From positions 132,900,468-132,964,467 of the forward strand of contig OZ018328.1 in NCBI GenBank assembly GCA_963969495.1: a stretch of DNA of 64,000 nt, given 5' to 3'. A model generated the notes under the pieces. That model saw only the letters and a program-made list of their open reading frames with translations, did not search any database and was not told the DNA's origin. Shown piece after piece: positions 24,741 through 36,219 of this stretch (its first letter is position 1; every line of letters starts with the position of its first letter). Source of the stretch: Ceratothoa steindachneri (taxonomy: Eukaryota > Arthropoda > Malacostraca > Isopoda > Cymothoidae). Both the position numbers and the translations under genes were made by a program.

Positions 24741-27700
24741 GTGTAAGAACACAAAGCGACCGACTTTGATAAACAAAGCCATAAAAGACCAGCACAGGCA
24801 AGGCAAGTGTCCCAACCCAAGCCAGTGATCTCTAAAACGTGTTAAAATTGACACAACTGCGGGTAGATCGACGAAAGGAGGATAAAGGGTAAGACTGTAT
24901 CGGTTCAATAGATAATTTAACTATTTTTACTCTTTCATCCTTCGAGGTCTCGTGGGTTTCGAACACTGGTCCCTCCAACATATAGCAACCATCGTAGTCG
25001 ATCCAAATGTCGCTCCAACCTGACGTACGAACCATAGCCAAGGTGGCTTAATTTCGCTTATGGCTGGACGTGTTGTTCCGACTGCTGGGCCTTGGCTCAA
25101 ACGTGTACATTTTTTATGTCTGTTAGCTTTGATCGCACCTTGGTGGTGGTTACCCGATAAACCAACCGACGGAATTTGCGTCCGTCCTTCGGTTGACAGT
25201 TGCCCCACCCCCCGCCCCGTCAAGCCGTCAAACAAAGGATATTTTGGTGTGTTTATGCCTCAGGTCGGTGAGGGAGAATCTGTCCCCGGAGGTCGAAGGT
25301 GAAAGGCCTCTTTCTGGTTCATTGGGAAGCGGCGTTAGGGTTCTGGTTCTTTTTTTTATACCTTCGGTCAATGTCGTTATAACCAAAAACACCAACCTAG
25401 TCCCTCTCCCACTCCCCCACCTCAAATCGTGGGGGCCTTATTTTTTCTTAAGGAATAAGAGATAACCAACGTGTGGATCTCAGACAATGTTTTCGAAAAA
25501 GGGGTTCATACAGAAAGTAGTGGAGTTAAGGGAAGGGAAGATGTGTGGAAGTTATCTAACCTGAACCGACAACTTGGGACCGAGACGACCTGCTCTCGTG
25601 CCAGACACTCATACATGTGTACACCGAGCGAACACTCCAATCCACACGCCACTGACTGAAGGCAGGAAAAAAAGCTACTGACTTCCCATTCATGAACATT
25701 TGCAAACATTCACAGAGGCCCGTGCGTTCACATACTAACGAACCCATAAACCCACAAACTACAGACACCCACTTTTATTCAGTTGTGGTGGTCGCCGGCC
25801 CTAATTCTTTCCTTAAAAGGGTTTAGCAGAAATCCAACCCTGCACCGGGTGTTCGCGGTGTGGGACTGATGCAATGCTGGGGGTTCTGGGCTCGGGCCTT
25901 ATTCAGTGCAAATTTATTTGTTCTTTAATGAAATCAGTGTCCCTTTTCTCCTTAAAGGAACTCGTCAGTTCTACTGGCATTTTCTACACAATCGCACAGA
26001 GGGATTTGTTCTTGTTCGATTATAATTGAAGCCGAATACATTAGTTCGTATGAATTTTATTAACAAAGGTTGTTTGTATTCAGAGGCGACATTTAAAATG
26101 AAAATGTGTAGACCATATGTGTATACCCTGAGTAGGAAAATAGGAAACTACTCGTCTGTATGGGACATGAAATCAATAGATTGAATGGATGTATTGTAGG
26201 GCCGTGTTTTTTTATGAGTTTTGTCCAATCGCATTTAGGAATTGTTCTTAAAAAACTTAGTAAAGCGAGTATTGAGAGCAAAAGTGTCCCTAGAGTTCCA
26301 CGGACTGCTACAACCATATAAACCAAAACACCGGGAGTTGGGAAGGCGTATTTGAACTCGATAATCCGCCAATCGAAGACAAACACCTCCTCAGAAGTCC
26401 CACGCGGCAAAACACGTATCAATTCTGCGAAATGATTCCCGACACTTTCTGCGGCGAGTCTAACGAATACAGATTATGGCCTTCTCTCTTAATTTCCATA
26501 AACATAATATATTGAAGGGGCGGCACCGGCGAGCCTTGAGCGAAGGCTCGTGGGTGCAACGAGGCACGCCCTCTTGCGGGTTCAGTCCGATTATCCCCCA
26601 CTTGTCCCCAATTCCACCCTTCCTCCTTTCCCAACAACCCCCCAAAGATGGGTGGTAACTTCCATTTTCGATTTCTTCTCTTTTGTGCGTAAATTTTTCT
26701 GAGACTTTCATGCTTATGTAGATTTTTTTTCAAAATCTTTATATTTGGTTATTCTTTTTCACATACATTTAGTTCCTTATTCTCGCCGTTTATATCCCCG
26801 CTCCTATTCCCACTGTTTTTATACTTATTTCTCTTTCACAGTTTTTATGTATTTGTTCTTGAATAGTTATCGTTGGCCAAGGTTGCCCCGGAAAGCAAAT
26901 TCGTCTTAGTTGCAGAGCTGAGTTAGGCTGGAAGAATGCGGGTTTTTTTTCTCTGCCTCTACATTTTACGTAACGTCTTTGGTCATTGGGATATTAAACT
27001 TATACACATTTTCAATTGCTTTATAACTCAAATGATTCGCGCCTTCATAATTCATTTCTGCTTCTCGTCATGTCAGAATGTCATTCACACCATTCCAAGG
27101 TGGCCTAACTCAAAATCGGATATCTTTTTTTAAATGTAATTTATGACATTCAGTATAGCCTGATATCCTGTAGATTGAGTACAATCTGTAGGATTATAGT
27201 TTGATTTTGGAAAACAGTTGTCACAATTCCTCCTTCGTAATGTCTTTTCACTCATTCATAATCTGAGATGCTCACGTGAGACTGCTTTTTAATAAAAAAA
27301 GAAATATCTCGGGGCCTAATTTCGTTTGTTTCTGTTTTGAAATGCTTGACCGCGAGTGTGTGTCAAGGAAACAAAAGTTTTTACGTGTCTGTGTTTCACC
27401 GTAATAGTTCTTGAAGTCGATGATCAATTATATAGTAATAGAACGATGCCAAAAGAAATCCTAATTCTGATTCTACCTAAGGGTTTCTATTCTTACACTT
27501 TGTTAGTATTAATAATATTGATATATTTTACTATTATCATCATTAGGATTTCTTATGCAGAAATATTCAAATACCCTAATAACAAACTCTTTCATGAATA
27601 AAGTCTATTTAATAAGATGTTGGGATTATGAACGTTTCAGTCATAAAGATAATTATTATCTTTATACCCTACCCGTTAATGGCAACTCGTTATTTACCAG

Positions 27701-28649
27701 GATTTACCTATATACTCGTATGTTAAAAAGCGTCCAGAGAAAAGCTATAAAACCTTGGATATTTGCACTTTACTTAGATATGAAGTGAGTTACCCATTTT
27801 GAGCATGCATGCATTGAGCCCCTATTTTATTTTTAAGGAAATAAGGGCTCTGTTACTCGTCTGATATTGAACTAATGTACATTAGTTTGGCATATGTTGA
27901 ATCTATATAAAAATGTACATTCAATGTGGTGCAAAAACCCTACCAATATTTAAATTTTAATATATTTTTAACAATTGCTGCTAGGAACTGTGAAAAAACA
28001 TCATAATAACATATTGTGTTGAATGAAAGATTCAATATGACCTCACTCACATCCGTCACAACTCGAGGTCGGGAACTCCTTTGCAAGAGTTACTTGTGGA
28101 ACACTTTCTCGAGAGGCCCGAATTTTCTCTCGAAGATGAATCACATTTTTTAATTTCTCACCATGATAGACTTTTCTTATGATACTGAACGCACCATACC
28201 GTCGCTAGGGTTAAGTTCAGTGTTACTTGTTGTCCAATTCTTTGGTTTGATAAAGGTGAAAGTATGAATGAGCCTCTGAGGTTTATTACTCTTTCTTTGG
28301 AAATGAGAGAAGAGGTCCCTATTTTGAATTAAGACACTGCCATTTTTTTCCGATTATTTCAGGTAGTATTTGAAATAAGATGACAGCACGATAGTATTTT
28401 GCATCAATAATCACATGGGGTGAGGAAATTTAGTAGTTTTATCCATAGATACCTCAGTCAATCATTTGGTGTATTTAGTCGTTTCAACCATTATTTTTAA
28501 TAGGAGAACTAAATATCTTCTATTGTTTTATCTGATTGAAAACTCAAAATTAGCTTTGCACCGCCACTCTCATCTCTCCTCTTTGAGTCGGATAAAGCTG
28601 TAATCGCCACTCTTGTACAGGAGCGGGGGGGAGGGATCGGTTTCTACCT
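24741..28649. other. No gene recognised
   Basis: Almost 4 kb without a supported gene. A C-rich stretch lies near 25202 and a GC-rich hairpin (GAGCCTTGAGCGAAGGCTC) at about 26532-26550. The minus-strand frames at 26093-26422 and 26419-26733 show neither conserved motifs nor splice context. Several AT-rich short frames near 27.3-27.8 kb are not convincing. Confidence 0.45.
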
Positions 28650-28825
28650 CGTATCCCCTTTGATTGAAGTCAGTGAGGCCTCTACCAGGCGCTGCGTATG
28701 TCTTCAAGGCCGAGCTCGTAGCAAGACACCACTCTGTACGGGAGATAACGCGTCTTGCCCGCTTCCGAGACTTTATTGTGACCTATAGCAACTCACAAAG
28801 CTTTTTGGAATGGCTACACCCCCTG
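28650..28825 (+). pseudogene. I-like RNase H fragment, plus strand (copy H, left part)
   Basis: The plus strand reads AYVFKAELVARHHSVREIT then RLARFRDFIVTYSNSQSFLE (28690-28810). This is the RNase H stretch with the catalytic Glu (KAEL) and the Asp block, the latter changed to TYSNSQS. It stops abruptly where minus-strand homology of copy B begins, at about 28815-28840. A plus-strand piece with the following domain of the same family reappears at 33.64 kb, so this may be the left half of one element interrupted by copy B. Confidence 0.65.
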
Positions 28826-28839
28826 GTTTGCGACAGAAA

Positions 28840-29470
28840 GCAACCTGAAATCATTGCGGCATTGGGGGGGGGGGGTAAGTCCATGGGAACAGTCGCGGCG
28901 TACAGACACGCAACTTTAAGTTCCTCTCGGCCGTCTCCCATCTTCTCTGCCAGGCTGCCAGGAGGGCTGCCCTGATTCCAGCCATCTAGTCGTCTGATTG
29001 CTGAATCCTCGCGGACTCTTTGGTCCCCTTATTGGCGCGCTCATTCCCGGCCTACAATTTACACATGGCTAGGAAACAGCAGAATATAATCTCGACATCC
29101 ACCCGGCTCGCGGCAACCGTGGCGTCAGGAATACCGCGAACCAGGGTGTGTGAAGATCACAATTCAGTCACCGAACCGGGCACGACGCGTTATCTCCCAT
29201 ACCGAGCGGTGTATTACAACCAGCTCAGCCGTGAAACAAGAATCCGCTGACTTCAAACAGAGGCAATTCAAGGTGGGAGCCGACTATTTTCTGAGACCTG
29301 GAGCCATCCGTGTACACTGGCACGGATCCAGCGTAGCACGAATTGTGCTCCGCAAAGGTCGAACGCAATACTCCCAGCCCTGTGGAAGCTATCGAAGAGG
29401 TTTCCTGACCTAAACCCAAAGGGCTTAGGGTATGAGTCGCGTCTCTCGGCGGCATAGGCACCGTCGAGTT
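28840..29470 (-). pseudogene. RNase H and C-terminal part of copy B
   Basis: On the minus strand the RNase H starts with GSVPVYTDGSRSQ (about 29320-29280). Downstream it reads WFAVFLTPRLPRAGWMSR (29130-29090), GQPSWQPGREDGRRPRGT (28970-28920) and RRDCSHGL, closely matching copy A at 1500-1590. The homology ends around TTTCTGTCG at 28840, just before the Cys/His tail would begin. There it meets the oppositely oriented fragment of copy H. Confidence 0.75.
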
Positions 29471-29479
29471 TAACCTCAG

Positions 29480-31500
29480 ATTCAGTGAAAGCCGTTGGCG
29501 ACTGAGGAGGCTCCGGGCTCGCGCTTAGAGGCTTATAATGTACTTTGTACGGTGCGAGTCCTTCAGTTCCAGGCGACCCCCGTTTATGAACAAGTTCAGG
29601 TCAGGGTAGAGCTGTGGATGGCGGCAGAAGCGCAGCACCTTAGTCTTGGCCAATGAAAACCGTAACCTGTAGGCTTCGGTATGGCGAGAGATCCAATTCA
29701 ATGTTTGTTGGAGTCGACATTCCAGAGTTGGCATCTAGGCGGCACAATAGAGATCGAAAGGTCGTGCACGTAGAGCGTGGCGAGAACATTTTCTAGCAGC
29801 ATCGATGGGATACCGTTGATGTTCATGGCAAAGTGTGTGACACTTAGGGTGTAAAGGCAAAACGAGGAACTAAGTTCTCTCGGCCCCAAAACAAGAAATA
29901 AATAGGTCCACAGGAAGGTGATCAAATATCTGCGATAGTATAATAATAAAATGAATGCTTCAAATGTATTAAATAAATACAGTGCACAAAAGGATTATTA
30001 AATACAATGCAAGCAGCGTATCAAATAAATACAGTGCACAAACAGGTGCATTAAATATGTCACAGGATTATACCACCAACGACAACACGTCGTAATAAAA
30101 TAAGCACTGCTACTCCGGACAATCGGTACAGGAACAGAATATACCCCAACGTCTTACGTCCTTTATAAATAGCTGTAGATCTCGAAAACTAGAACATAAG
30201 AATGGGGCGTAAGATGAAAAGAAATTCCAAATACCTGTCACGGAAGTAGCCAAGCACTATACGGATGGCGGTTGTCCTGGGAACGGGGAGAGTCGTAGGA
30301 GCCCAAGCGTATTCCGACTTGATGGTGAGAGCGAGAGAGACGAGTAAATCGGGAGCTTGCAATCGGTGCAGCGTCAGATGCTGGCAAGGTGTATATATCA
30401 GCAGGTCCTCGCTATATGAACTTCTGATCGACTCTACTTCATACAGCCTACGTGACGAAATTCAACAAGCTTTCAGTTCTTCGACTCGCGCTAGGTCACT
30501 ATGGCGTAAACTAGGTAGTAATTTATCGAACCGCGCTTCCCAGGAGATACGACGTAAGTTACAAAGGAGTAGTAAAGCACGTGGTAGGTTATTCCCACAT
30601 AGGGCACTTCCCTCTTCCTGATTCATTGGGCAGAAAAGGTCTCCCCCACCCGTACGTGGAATCGAAGATCCCGCAGAAACAGAAATAAAGATAAAGATTG
30701 GAGGCATCCTTTCGGCCGCATCGTGTTCAGTCTCTCCATGATACCGTATCGCCATGCGGCACCATAGGCTTTGTCCAGATTGAAAAACACCGTGGGGTAG
30801 TGCTTTCTACGAAATAGGTCTCACAAACGAAATTTTTCAGTCAGAACAGAGCATTCTACGTTGTTAAGTAGAATTTTCCGAAGCCGTACTTTGAGGGATC
30901 CATGTGGCCTCCGCTGTCCAGGAAAAAAGGCTAGTGTTAACATTTACCAATTTCTCCATCTACTTCAACACGCAGGAGGTTAGAAGAGATTGGGCGTAAA
31001 CTGGCCTGTGTAGAGTGATCTCTTCCCGATTTACGTAAAACGAGGACAGTAGCCAATCACCAATATTTTGGAGGATACCTTCTATCCAGGGTAGGCCTCT
31101 CCTCGCTCACCTAGCTGTCGAAGCATGGCGTGCGGAATATTGTCCGGATCAGGGCGGTTTCCGCGCACGAAGCGAAAGCGGAACGCAACGCGCCTAATGC
31201 AAATGTCTATAAAGAGTTCTCCAACTCTGGGGATAAAGTCCAGTTGGCGACTTTCAGTGACATCACGACGCGCATTGAATGCTTGTGGAGCAGCATCCCG
31301 GCTAGAAAATGCGGAGAAAGCGATTGCAAAAGACCTCGCCACGGACGCAGGAGAACGGGAGGGGGGGTCCTGCGAGAACTTGCCCCAAATCTTTTTGTAT
31401 CGTTCCACACCTCCAAGAGGGGTCTTCCCGTTATATGAAGACACGTATGCTCGCAAGGAACAAGGGTGGGTTTGCTTCGAAACATACCGAAACCTAGCCC
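29480..31500 (-). pseudogene. Reverse transcriptase of copy B, split by an LTR
   Basis: On the minus strand the linker reads PLLEVWNDTKRFGASS (31420-31370) and RNRPDPDNIPHAMLRQLGE (about 31160-31100). Then come YAQSLLTSCVLKQMEKLVNV (about 31000-30940), KHYPTVFFNLDKAYGAAWRY (30810-30750) with the first catalytic Asp replaced by Asn, and FHVRVGETFSAP with NQEEG (30660-30610). After the LTR it resumes with SVTHFAMNINGI (about 29845-29810) and TLYVHDLSISI (29790-29760), in which YVDD has become YVHD. Catalysis is therefore lost at both Asp positions. The thumb reads CRLQQTLNWISRHTEAYRLR (29720-29670). Confidence 0.8.
29850..30599 (+). mobile_element. Solo LTR, 750 bp, TSD TAGGG
   Basis: The insert starts TGTAAAGGC and ends TTCCCACA (TG...CA ends) and is flanked by the 5-bp word TAGGG at 29845-29849 and 30600-30604. 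Deleting it with one TAGGG copy makes the host RT frame continuous, which strongly supports the boundaries. On the plus strand there is a TATAAATA box at 30164-30171. A 20-bp word beginning AAATAAATAC is directly repeated at 29971-29990 and 30023-30042. No gag-pol or second LTR is present, so it arose by LTR-LTR recombination. Orientation (plus) rests only on the TATA box. The 118-codon frame at 30265-30621 lies mostly inside the LTR and has no motif. BEL/Pao or Gypsy origin cannot be told. Confidence 0.88.
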
Positions 31501-31559
31501 TAATTGATGAAATTCACCCAGAGTTAAATCGTTCGGTAGGCATAATGATTCTGTTTGAG

Positions 31560-32420
31560 GGCCATCTCCCACTCTGCTGACCACGATGGAAGCCCTCGGC
31601 GTTCAAAATGGCCAAACGTTCTATGAATAGGAGTTAGGTACACGGCGATGATGTTGCCGGAGAAGTACTCGTCAGCCTCATCTACCGACCTAAATTCCTT
31701 GACTAGGACAGAGAAAAATCAGTCATTTATAGCTGCAGCTGTCCACAATATCATATTTGAATGTGAAAGTGATTACTATAATAAAGGTCATCGACCAACT
31801 CCCTCCCAAAATCAGGCTTTTCATGTGGAAAGTACAGAGAAAGATCAAAGTGGGAAAATGAAGCACTTCTCGGACAGTGATGCGCAAACTCATCCATAAT
31901 TAGGAAAGTCTCCAGTTCGTCGATCGGGTCGGCAAGGACCTACTGGACTCACCCCTTGGATTGATCATGTAGTCTCCCCAGAGGTGGAGGATACGTTCAA
32001 ATCTCAGAGCATTATAAAGAGCCTTCGCAACTGTACCACGACGCGGCGGAAGGCCCCCTCGTCGAAGTCGGCTGACGGTTGAATATACGCAGAAATAACC
32101 GTATACCTACTACCCAGGTTTATCTACACTGCTACTGCCTGAAAGGAAGTATTTATAGCAAATAGAAGAAGGGAGATATATTTTCGGGTGTAATCGCAAA
32201 TCCTCCTGTCCGTCCCCCATCCCATATTTTTGGGTCGCAAAACACTTATACCCCGAGAGAGTGGGCAGGGGCCATGCGTCATGCATGGTCTCCTGCCAAA
32301 AAATAGCTAACGGAGAATGGGAGGAGACGATCCTCCGCATCTCCTCCCAGTTGGCTGAGTCCGCACTATTTCTATTGAAGGAATATGCCCTCCAAGCCTA
32401 CCTCAGAGAAGATGCGGGGG
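31560..32420 (-). pseudogene. AP endonuclease domain of copy B
   Basis: This domain nicks target DNA. On the minus strand the early block is PLAIFWQETMHDAW (32320-32280), matching the usual LQET motif with its Glu kept, then LSGYKCF and GQEDLRLHPKIYLPS. Next is a strand reading SRYTVISAYIQPSADFDEGA (32100-32050), then RRLFIMLEDLN, where families have LLGDFN (Asp replaced by Glu). The C-terminal SDH block is not found in readable form. Several frameshifts. It adjoins ORF1 upstream and the RT linker downstream, as in intact elements. Confidence 0.7.
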
Positions 32421-32489
32421 CCGTCTTCGAAGAAAAGACCCTCACTCTAATGGTCGTACCCTTCCCGATGTAATAACTCCGACCGCCGT

Positions 32490-33565
32490 TGGTCGAACAA
32501 GGCGCTGAAGGTGTTGTGGCCTACGAGGACTTATCGGGGGAGTTTTGGCTCGCTATGCGAGTCTTTTCCTTTCTTCGTCTCGAAACCTTTGGCTGCCGAA
32601 CTGGCTTCGGAGGTGGGGTTCCCTCCTTTGTTGGATTCAATGTTTCCGAGCCATCCATTCCAGCCTTGGGTGGGGGATAGGAGCCAAAGCTCCTTTAGTG
32701 CTCTCCTTTCGGGGACAGCTTTAGGAACCCTAGAAGACCCCCACAACTACCTTCGGGAGTGTTGCCTCCTTTGAGTCTAACGACTCGGTTGAGGCGTGCT
32801 GCCTTTGCGCCTTACGGGAAGTGTTCACCTTGGGGGAAGGAGGGGAAGCCCTAGTTTTAGCTGAGGTTGGGTGCAAACCCTTTGTTGTGCCAGCTCTACC
32901 AGGGGAGCACCCGGGCGGGGGAAATGTGAACTCGCAGAAGGGTTCCGAATGGGCGCGTAAACGATCGTGCTCGTAGGCCATGAGGATCCAAGAGAAGAGG
33001 GTGCCTTTCTAACATTCGAGGCATAAGACGTCCAAGGCAGCGCGGGAGCGCCATAGCCAAACTCTTAGCCCTCGAAATGAGAGATGATCCGTAGCCTGAA
33101 CGACCAGGATTTCCTTCTCCAGGAGAGACGCACCACATTGCTTAGAAAAAGCCTGGTGAGGCTCTCCGCAATTGACAAACTTGGCCATACACGATAAGGA
33201 GTTGTCGTGTACGGCCTTGGAGCAACTTACACAGACTTCGGTTAACCCGAACTTTGCACGTCTACAAGAGCGATTCGTATGGACGAAACGTTGGCACTAG
33301 TAGCACCCCTGCTGCATTGGCTCGAATGCCTTCACGCGGTAGCGATGCCAACCGGTATGCACCGACTCAGAGAGTCTGTCACGGTCGAACGTGACGAAGA
33401 GTGTAGGGGTAGGTCACGAGGCTCCTCCCTCTTTTCTCATCACACGTTCAACCTTGACCGCCGCGTGGTCGGCCAGCTCAAAGGTGATCTTTTCTAATGA
33501 GTAGTACACGAGTTCCCTCGCACAAACTACTCCTTTCACAAAGTTCATGGTAGAGTGCAGCCTCA
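32490..33565 (-). pseudogene. ORF1 (gag-like, CCHC zinc knuckles) of copy B
   Basis: ORF1 proteins bind the element RNA as a ribonucleoprotein. On the minus strand an RRM-like part (NFVKGVVCARELVYYSLEKI, 33560-33480) is followed by TFDRDRLSESVHTGWHRYRV and EPMQQGCY (33400-33300). Then come Cys/His clusters CQRFVHTNRSC, CVSCSKAVH...SCMAKFVNC and CGEPHQAFSKQC (33300-33150), ending KEILVVQ. At least three frame changes are needed, and the first knuckle has lost a Cys (GCY-x-CQ). The C-terminal 500 nt are Ser/Pro/Lys-rich without motifs. The start is not identifiable because the 5' end is truncated near 33600. Confidence 0.75.
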
Positions 33566-33639
33566 CACCCACTGGTGAGGCATGAAGTGTCCGTCGGAAG
33601 CGTCTGACGCATGCGCCAGAAGGCTCCCGTCCGAGAAAT

Positions 33640-34690
33640 GGGTTGCCTTTCTTCCATACTCTGACTACATAGCATTTGCCAGGTCAACCTTTCGGGCTGC
33701 TTGGCAAAGAAGATGGGAGACGATTGACGGAAATCTAAAGTTGCGTACCTTTCCACCGCGACTTTTCGCATGGCTCTTCCTCCCACTGTTTCATGTCCTT
33801 TTTTGTCTCTGTATCTGGCACACTCCCATAACGCAGCGCTATTTGCTGAATGATGAAGCGCTCATCTGTACAACACTGACGACTGCTTTGTTCCCCAGAC
33901 TTCCCGGCACATTCTTGTTTAATATCTCAATCTGGCGGAGCTTCCGTTAACTACCGGTCACTAGGACATGTCACCTGTACTCCAGAAGGCTTTGTGCACC
34001 CCCAAATGTAGACTCATCGAGTTCCTGGAGGAGACGAGCCTCCTACATTGAATCAGGTTGGAACGAAAGTAATGTCTGATTTTAGGGTATATATTAAAAA
34101 TGCAAAAACTTATGACTGGAAATATTTTGTCTTAAAAATAACGCAACGACCTCCTCCAATTTCTTTCCTTGACTGTATCATCCCCATAAGTGCTCTGAAT
34201 GGGTTTTGCCGCTGTATTTGCATTGTCATCCCCTTAAAACTCATAGAGTAAAACATGTCTAGTGTGATCTTTAGATGGGAGGACATAGGGATGAATACCG
34301 AACAAGATTATGAACAATATTTTTATAATCTGTAAGATAAAGATATAAGTTACTCATTTTGGCATTCCTAAACTATAAAAAGAGGCACTACTTTATTTAA
34401 TAAATAGTATCTAAAAGTTTATTCTCGAAAATTGGCCCTTCCTTTCGTCCCAACCTGATATATAGTTTGGGGGTTGTTGGGTTGATGCTCAGGCCTCTGA
34501 GGTAGCAGGCCTTTCTCCGACACCTCTCATGCTTTTATTTTCTTTTATTCTTAGTTCTTTTGTGTGGTTATTGCTCTGTTGTTTTTATTTGTATCGCTTT
34601 TCTCCCGTAAATTAATAATATAGCTTAAGAATAGGCTAGTTTAGGCAGTCCACAAGTGAGACACCTTTAAATTTTAGAAAACAAGTCTAC
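33640..34690 (+). mobile_element. I-like retrotransposon 3' end, plus strand (copy H, right part)
   Basis: From 33695 the plus strand reads FRAAWQRRWETIDGNLKLRT, then THRYLL-type sequence ITQRYLLNDEALIC with an altered Cys/His tail (33830-33925). Next is the FLEET-like stop region GGAGGAGACGAGCCTCCTAC at 34027-34046. The 3' UTR is interrupted at 34053-34458 by a mariner and resumes with TTTGGGGGTTGTTGGGTTGATG. It ends near 34665-34680 (TAGGCAGTCCACAAGTGAG, then TTTAAATTTTAG). All inserts removed, this is a conventional 3' end of the family. Confidence 0.8.
34053..34458 (-). mobile_element. Internally deleted mariner, 406 bp
   Basis: Terminal inverted repeats TCAGGTTGGAACGAAAG (34053-34069) and CTTTCGTCCCAACCTGA (34442-34458) differ at one base. 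The flanks are AT-rich, consistent with TA targeting. On the minus strand the interior starts like a mariner transposase: DHTRHVLLYEF (about 34260-34225), then GDDNANTAAKPIQSTYGDDT (about 34222-34165) with one stop and one frame change. That is the first helix-turn-helix of the DNA-binding domain. The catalytic DDD part is absent, so it is a non-autonomous deletion derivative. It sits inside the 3' UTR of an I-like element and so is younger than that element. Confidence 0.88.
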
Positions 34691-36219
34691 TCCTGCAATT
34701 ATTATCCTCACATTTCAAGAGGTTTTATCGGTGGCAGTGCCCTACCTGGCGCGTGCCAGAAGAGATCATTTAAAAAATCAAATGCCCTTAACTTGATTAC
34801 TTTCTCTACGAGCCTCTTTTTTTGTAATAATTGCCCCCCAAAGTGTCATGAGTGCGTGACGGTAGGCTTGAAGGATCCGCCAAGGTGTGAGGCGGATAGC
34901 TATAGATGCAGGGCTTGCTCCTATTTGTCGAGTTGATCGATTTCAATACGGGTGAACGAATGGAGGAGGATGCATTGACCTTTACAGGGAGGCAGACAGT
35001 GGTGACTTGATCCTGCTCAAAGCTGGAGTGAAAGCGAGGAAGAGCGTGTGAATGCCGAGGATGACGGTCTTAGCCTGTTGCCGGCTGACATTTTTGTTAT
35101 TTTTTTAAGAATTTTAAGCACAATAGCATCGATGCCATATCACTCAGGAGGTTTATGAGAGAGACCTGTAAAGAAAGCAGTGAAGATAGAACAAGGGGCG
35201 AAATGTGTGGAAGATTATAGCCGTAGATCCTCTTTCAGGCATTGGAGCCCGCAAACTGTGGCTGTTGGGCCCGGAAGGGTTTACAGGCCTACAGATGTTA
35301 TCTGACATTACCTTGGGTCTTTTCTGGCCTAGAGAGGGCCTTGCTTCGTAAACACATTAGAATGGCTTTTAGCTAGGCATAATTTTTATTCTTATTTATT
35401 AGCCAATAAATCTTTACCAAACTGCTGAGCGCCTGTTTCATACAGACGTCACGAAGGGATGGATCTAGATGCCCACTTGATTACCAGATTTTTACCCTTT
35501 TTCAGCCAAATGAGAATTGGCAACGTAAACTCAAACATTTAAGCTTTACTGAGTTATTAATCCATCAATTGAATCTAATGTTAATCGAAAGAACATAGAG
35601 GGATCCCTGTGGAAGACCGCAGGATAACGTGTAGTAGGAGAGGAAAATGTTCGGGAAAAACTGTAGAGGGGATAGGGAGAGTTTAAAGGTCGGTGGCTCG
35701 ACACCGATGCGTGGTATTGTTTGTGTAGGCACTGATATTAGGTGCAACTAGGGTGGCGGGAGGATGGAGGGTGGGAGGAGAGGCGTGTGTTTATGGAAAT
35801 ACGCTGTTCATACTACTGTTATCTTATCTTATGTGTGGATAGTTATTGGCTGAGGGGGGTCAAGGGCTGCGTGGTGTCTTAATGCCATCGCGGCGTATTG
35901 TCTCGCATGTATCTATGTGGTATGTGAGGTGGTATGTGTTGAGTGGTACAAAGGTGAGTGACATACTTATATCAGAACGGAGTTCTGAATGCGCTGTACT
36001 TCCCTCTTCCCTGTATGACTCGCAGCAGCGAATGTGATTGGAGAGTATGTGAGGAGTGTATAAGTGTAGTTGTACATAGTTTACGTCTGGTAGTATAGAA
36101 CCCTGCTTCGACTTTCTAGGTCTCATTTTTTGGTTGAGGGGGGTTAAAAGGGAGTAGTTTTGCCACCCAATTCTATACTCAACCTATAGCTTTAATTTCT
36201 CAGTGGGAATTAGGGATTA
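34691..36219. other. No gene recognised
   Basis: No supported gene. The only longer frame (35846-36126, both strands) lacks motifs. Repeated GTATGTGAGG-like words make 35920-36060 look mildly repetitive. Confidence 0.4.

Larger units (their letters stand above)
28826..33600 (-). mobile_element. Nearly whole I-like non-LTR retrotransposon (copy B), degenerate
   Basis: Read on the minus strand the order is ORF1 (about 33560-32490), endonuclease (32420-31560), linker and RT (31500-29500), and RNase H plus start of the C-terminal tail (29470-28826). The Cys/His tail and 3' UTR are missing. Frameshifts and stops are scattered through all parts, so it is inactive. RNase H after RT, CCHC knuckles in ORF1 and the PGPDNIPHAML block place it in the I superfamily, probably the same family as all the 3' tails in this window. 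A 750-bp LTR has inserted into the RT. It is the only copy here with 5' domains. Confidence 0.82.

Noticed and set aside
26093..26733. Host genes on the minus strand at 26 kb
   Set aside because: Two overlapping frames without motifs, splice sites or codon bias; probably chance.
30265..30621. 118-codon plus-strand frame as a gene
   Set aside because: It lies inside the solo LTR and crosses its boundary and the TSD.
31125..31580. 151-codon plus-strand frame
   Set aside because: It is the antisense shadow of the endonuclease-RT linker of copy B, which has clear motifs on the minus strand.
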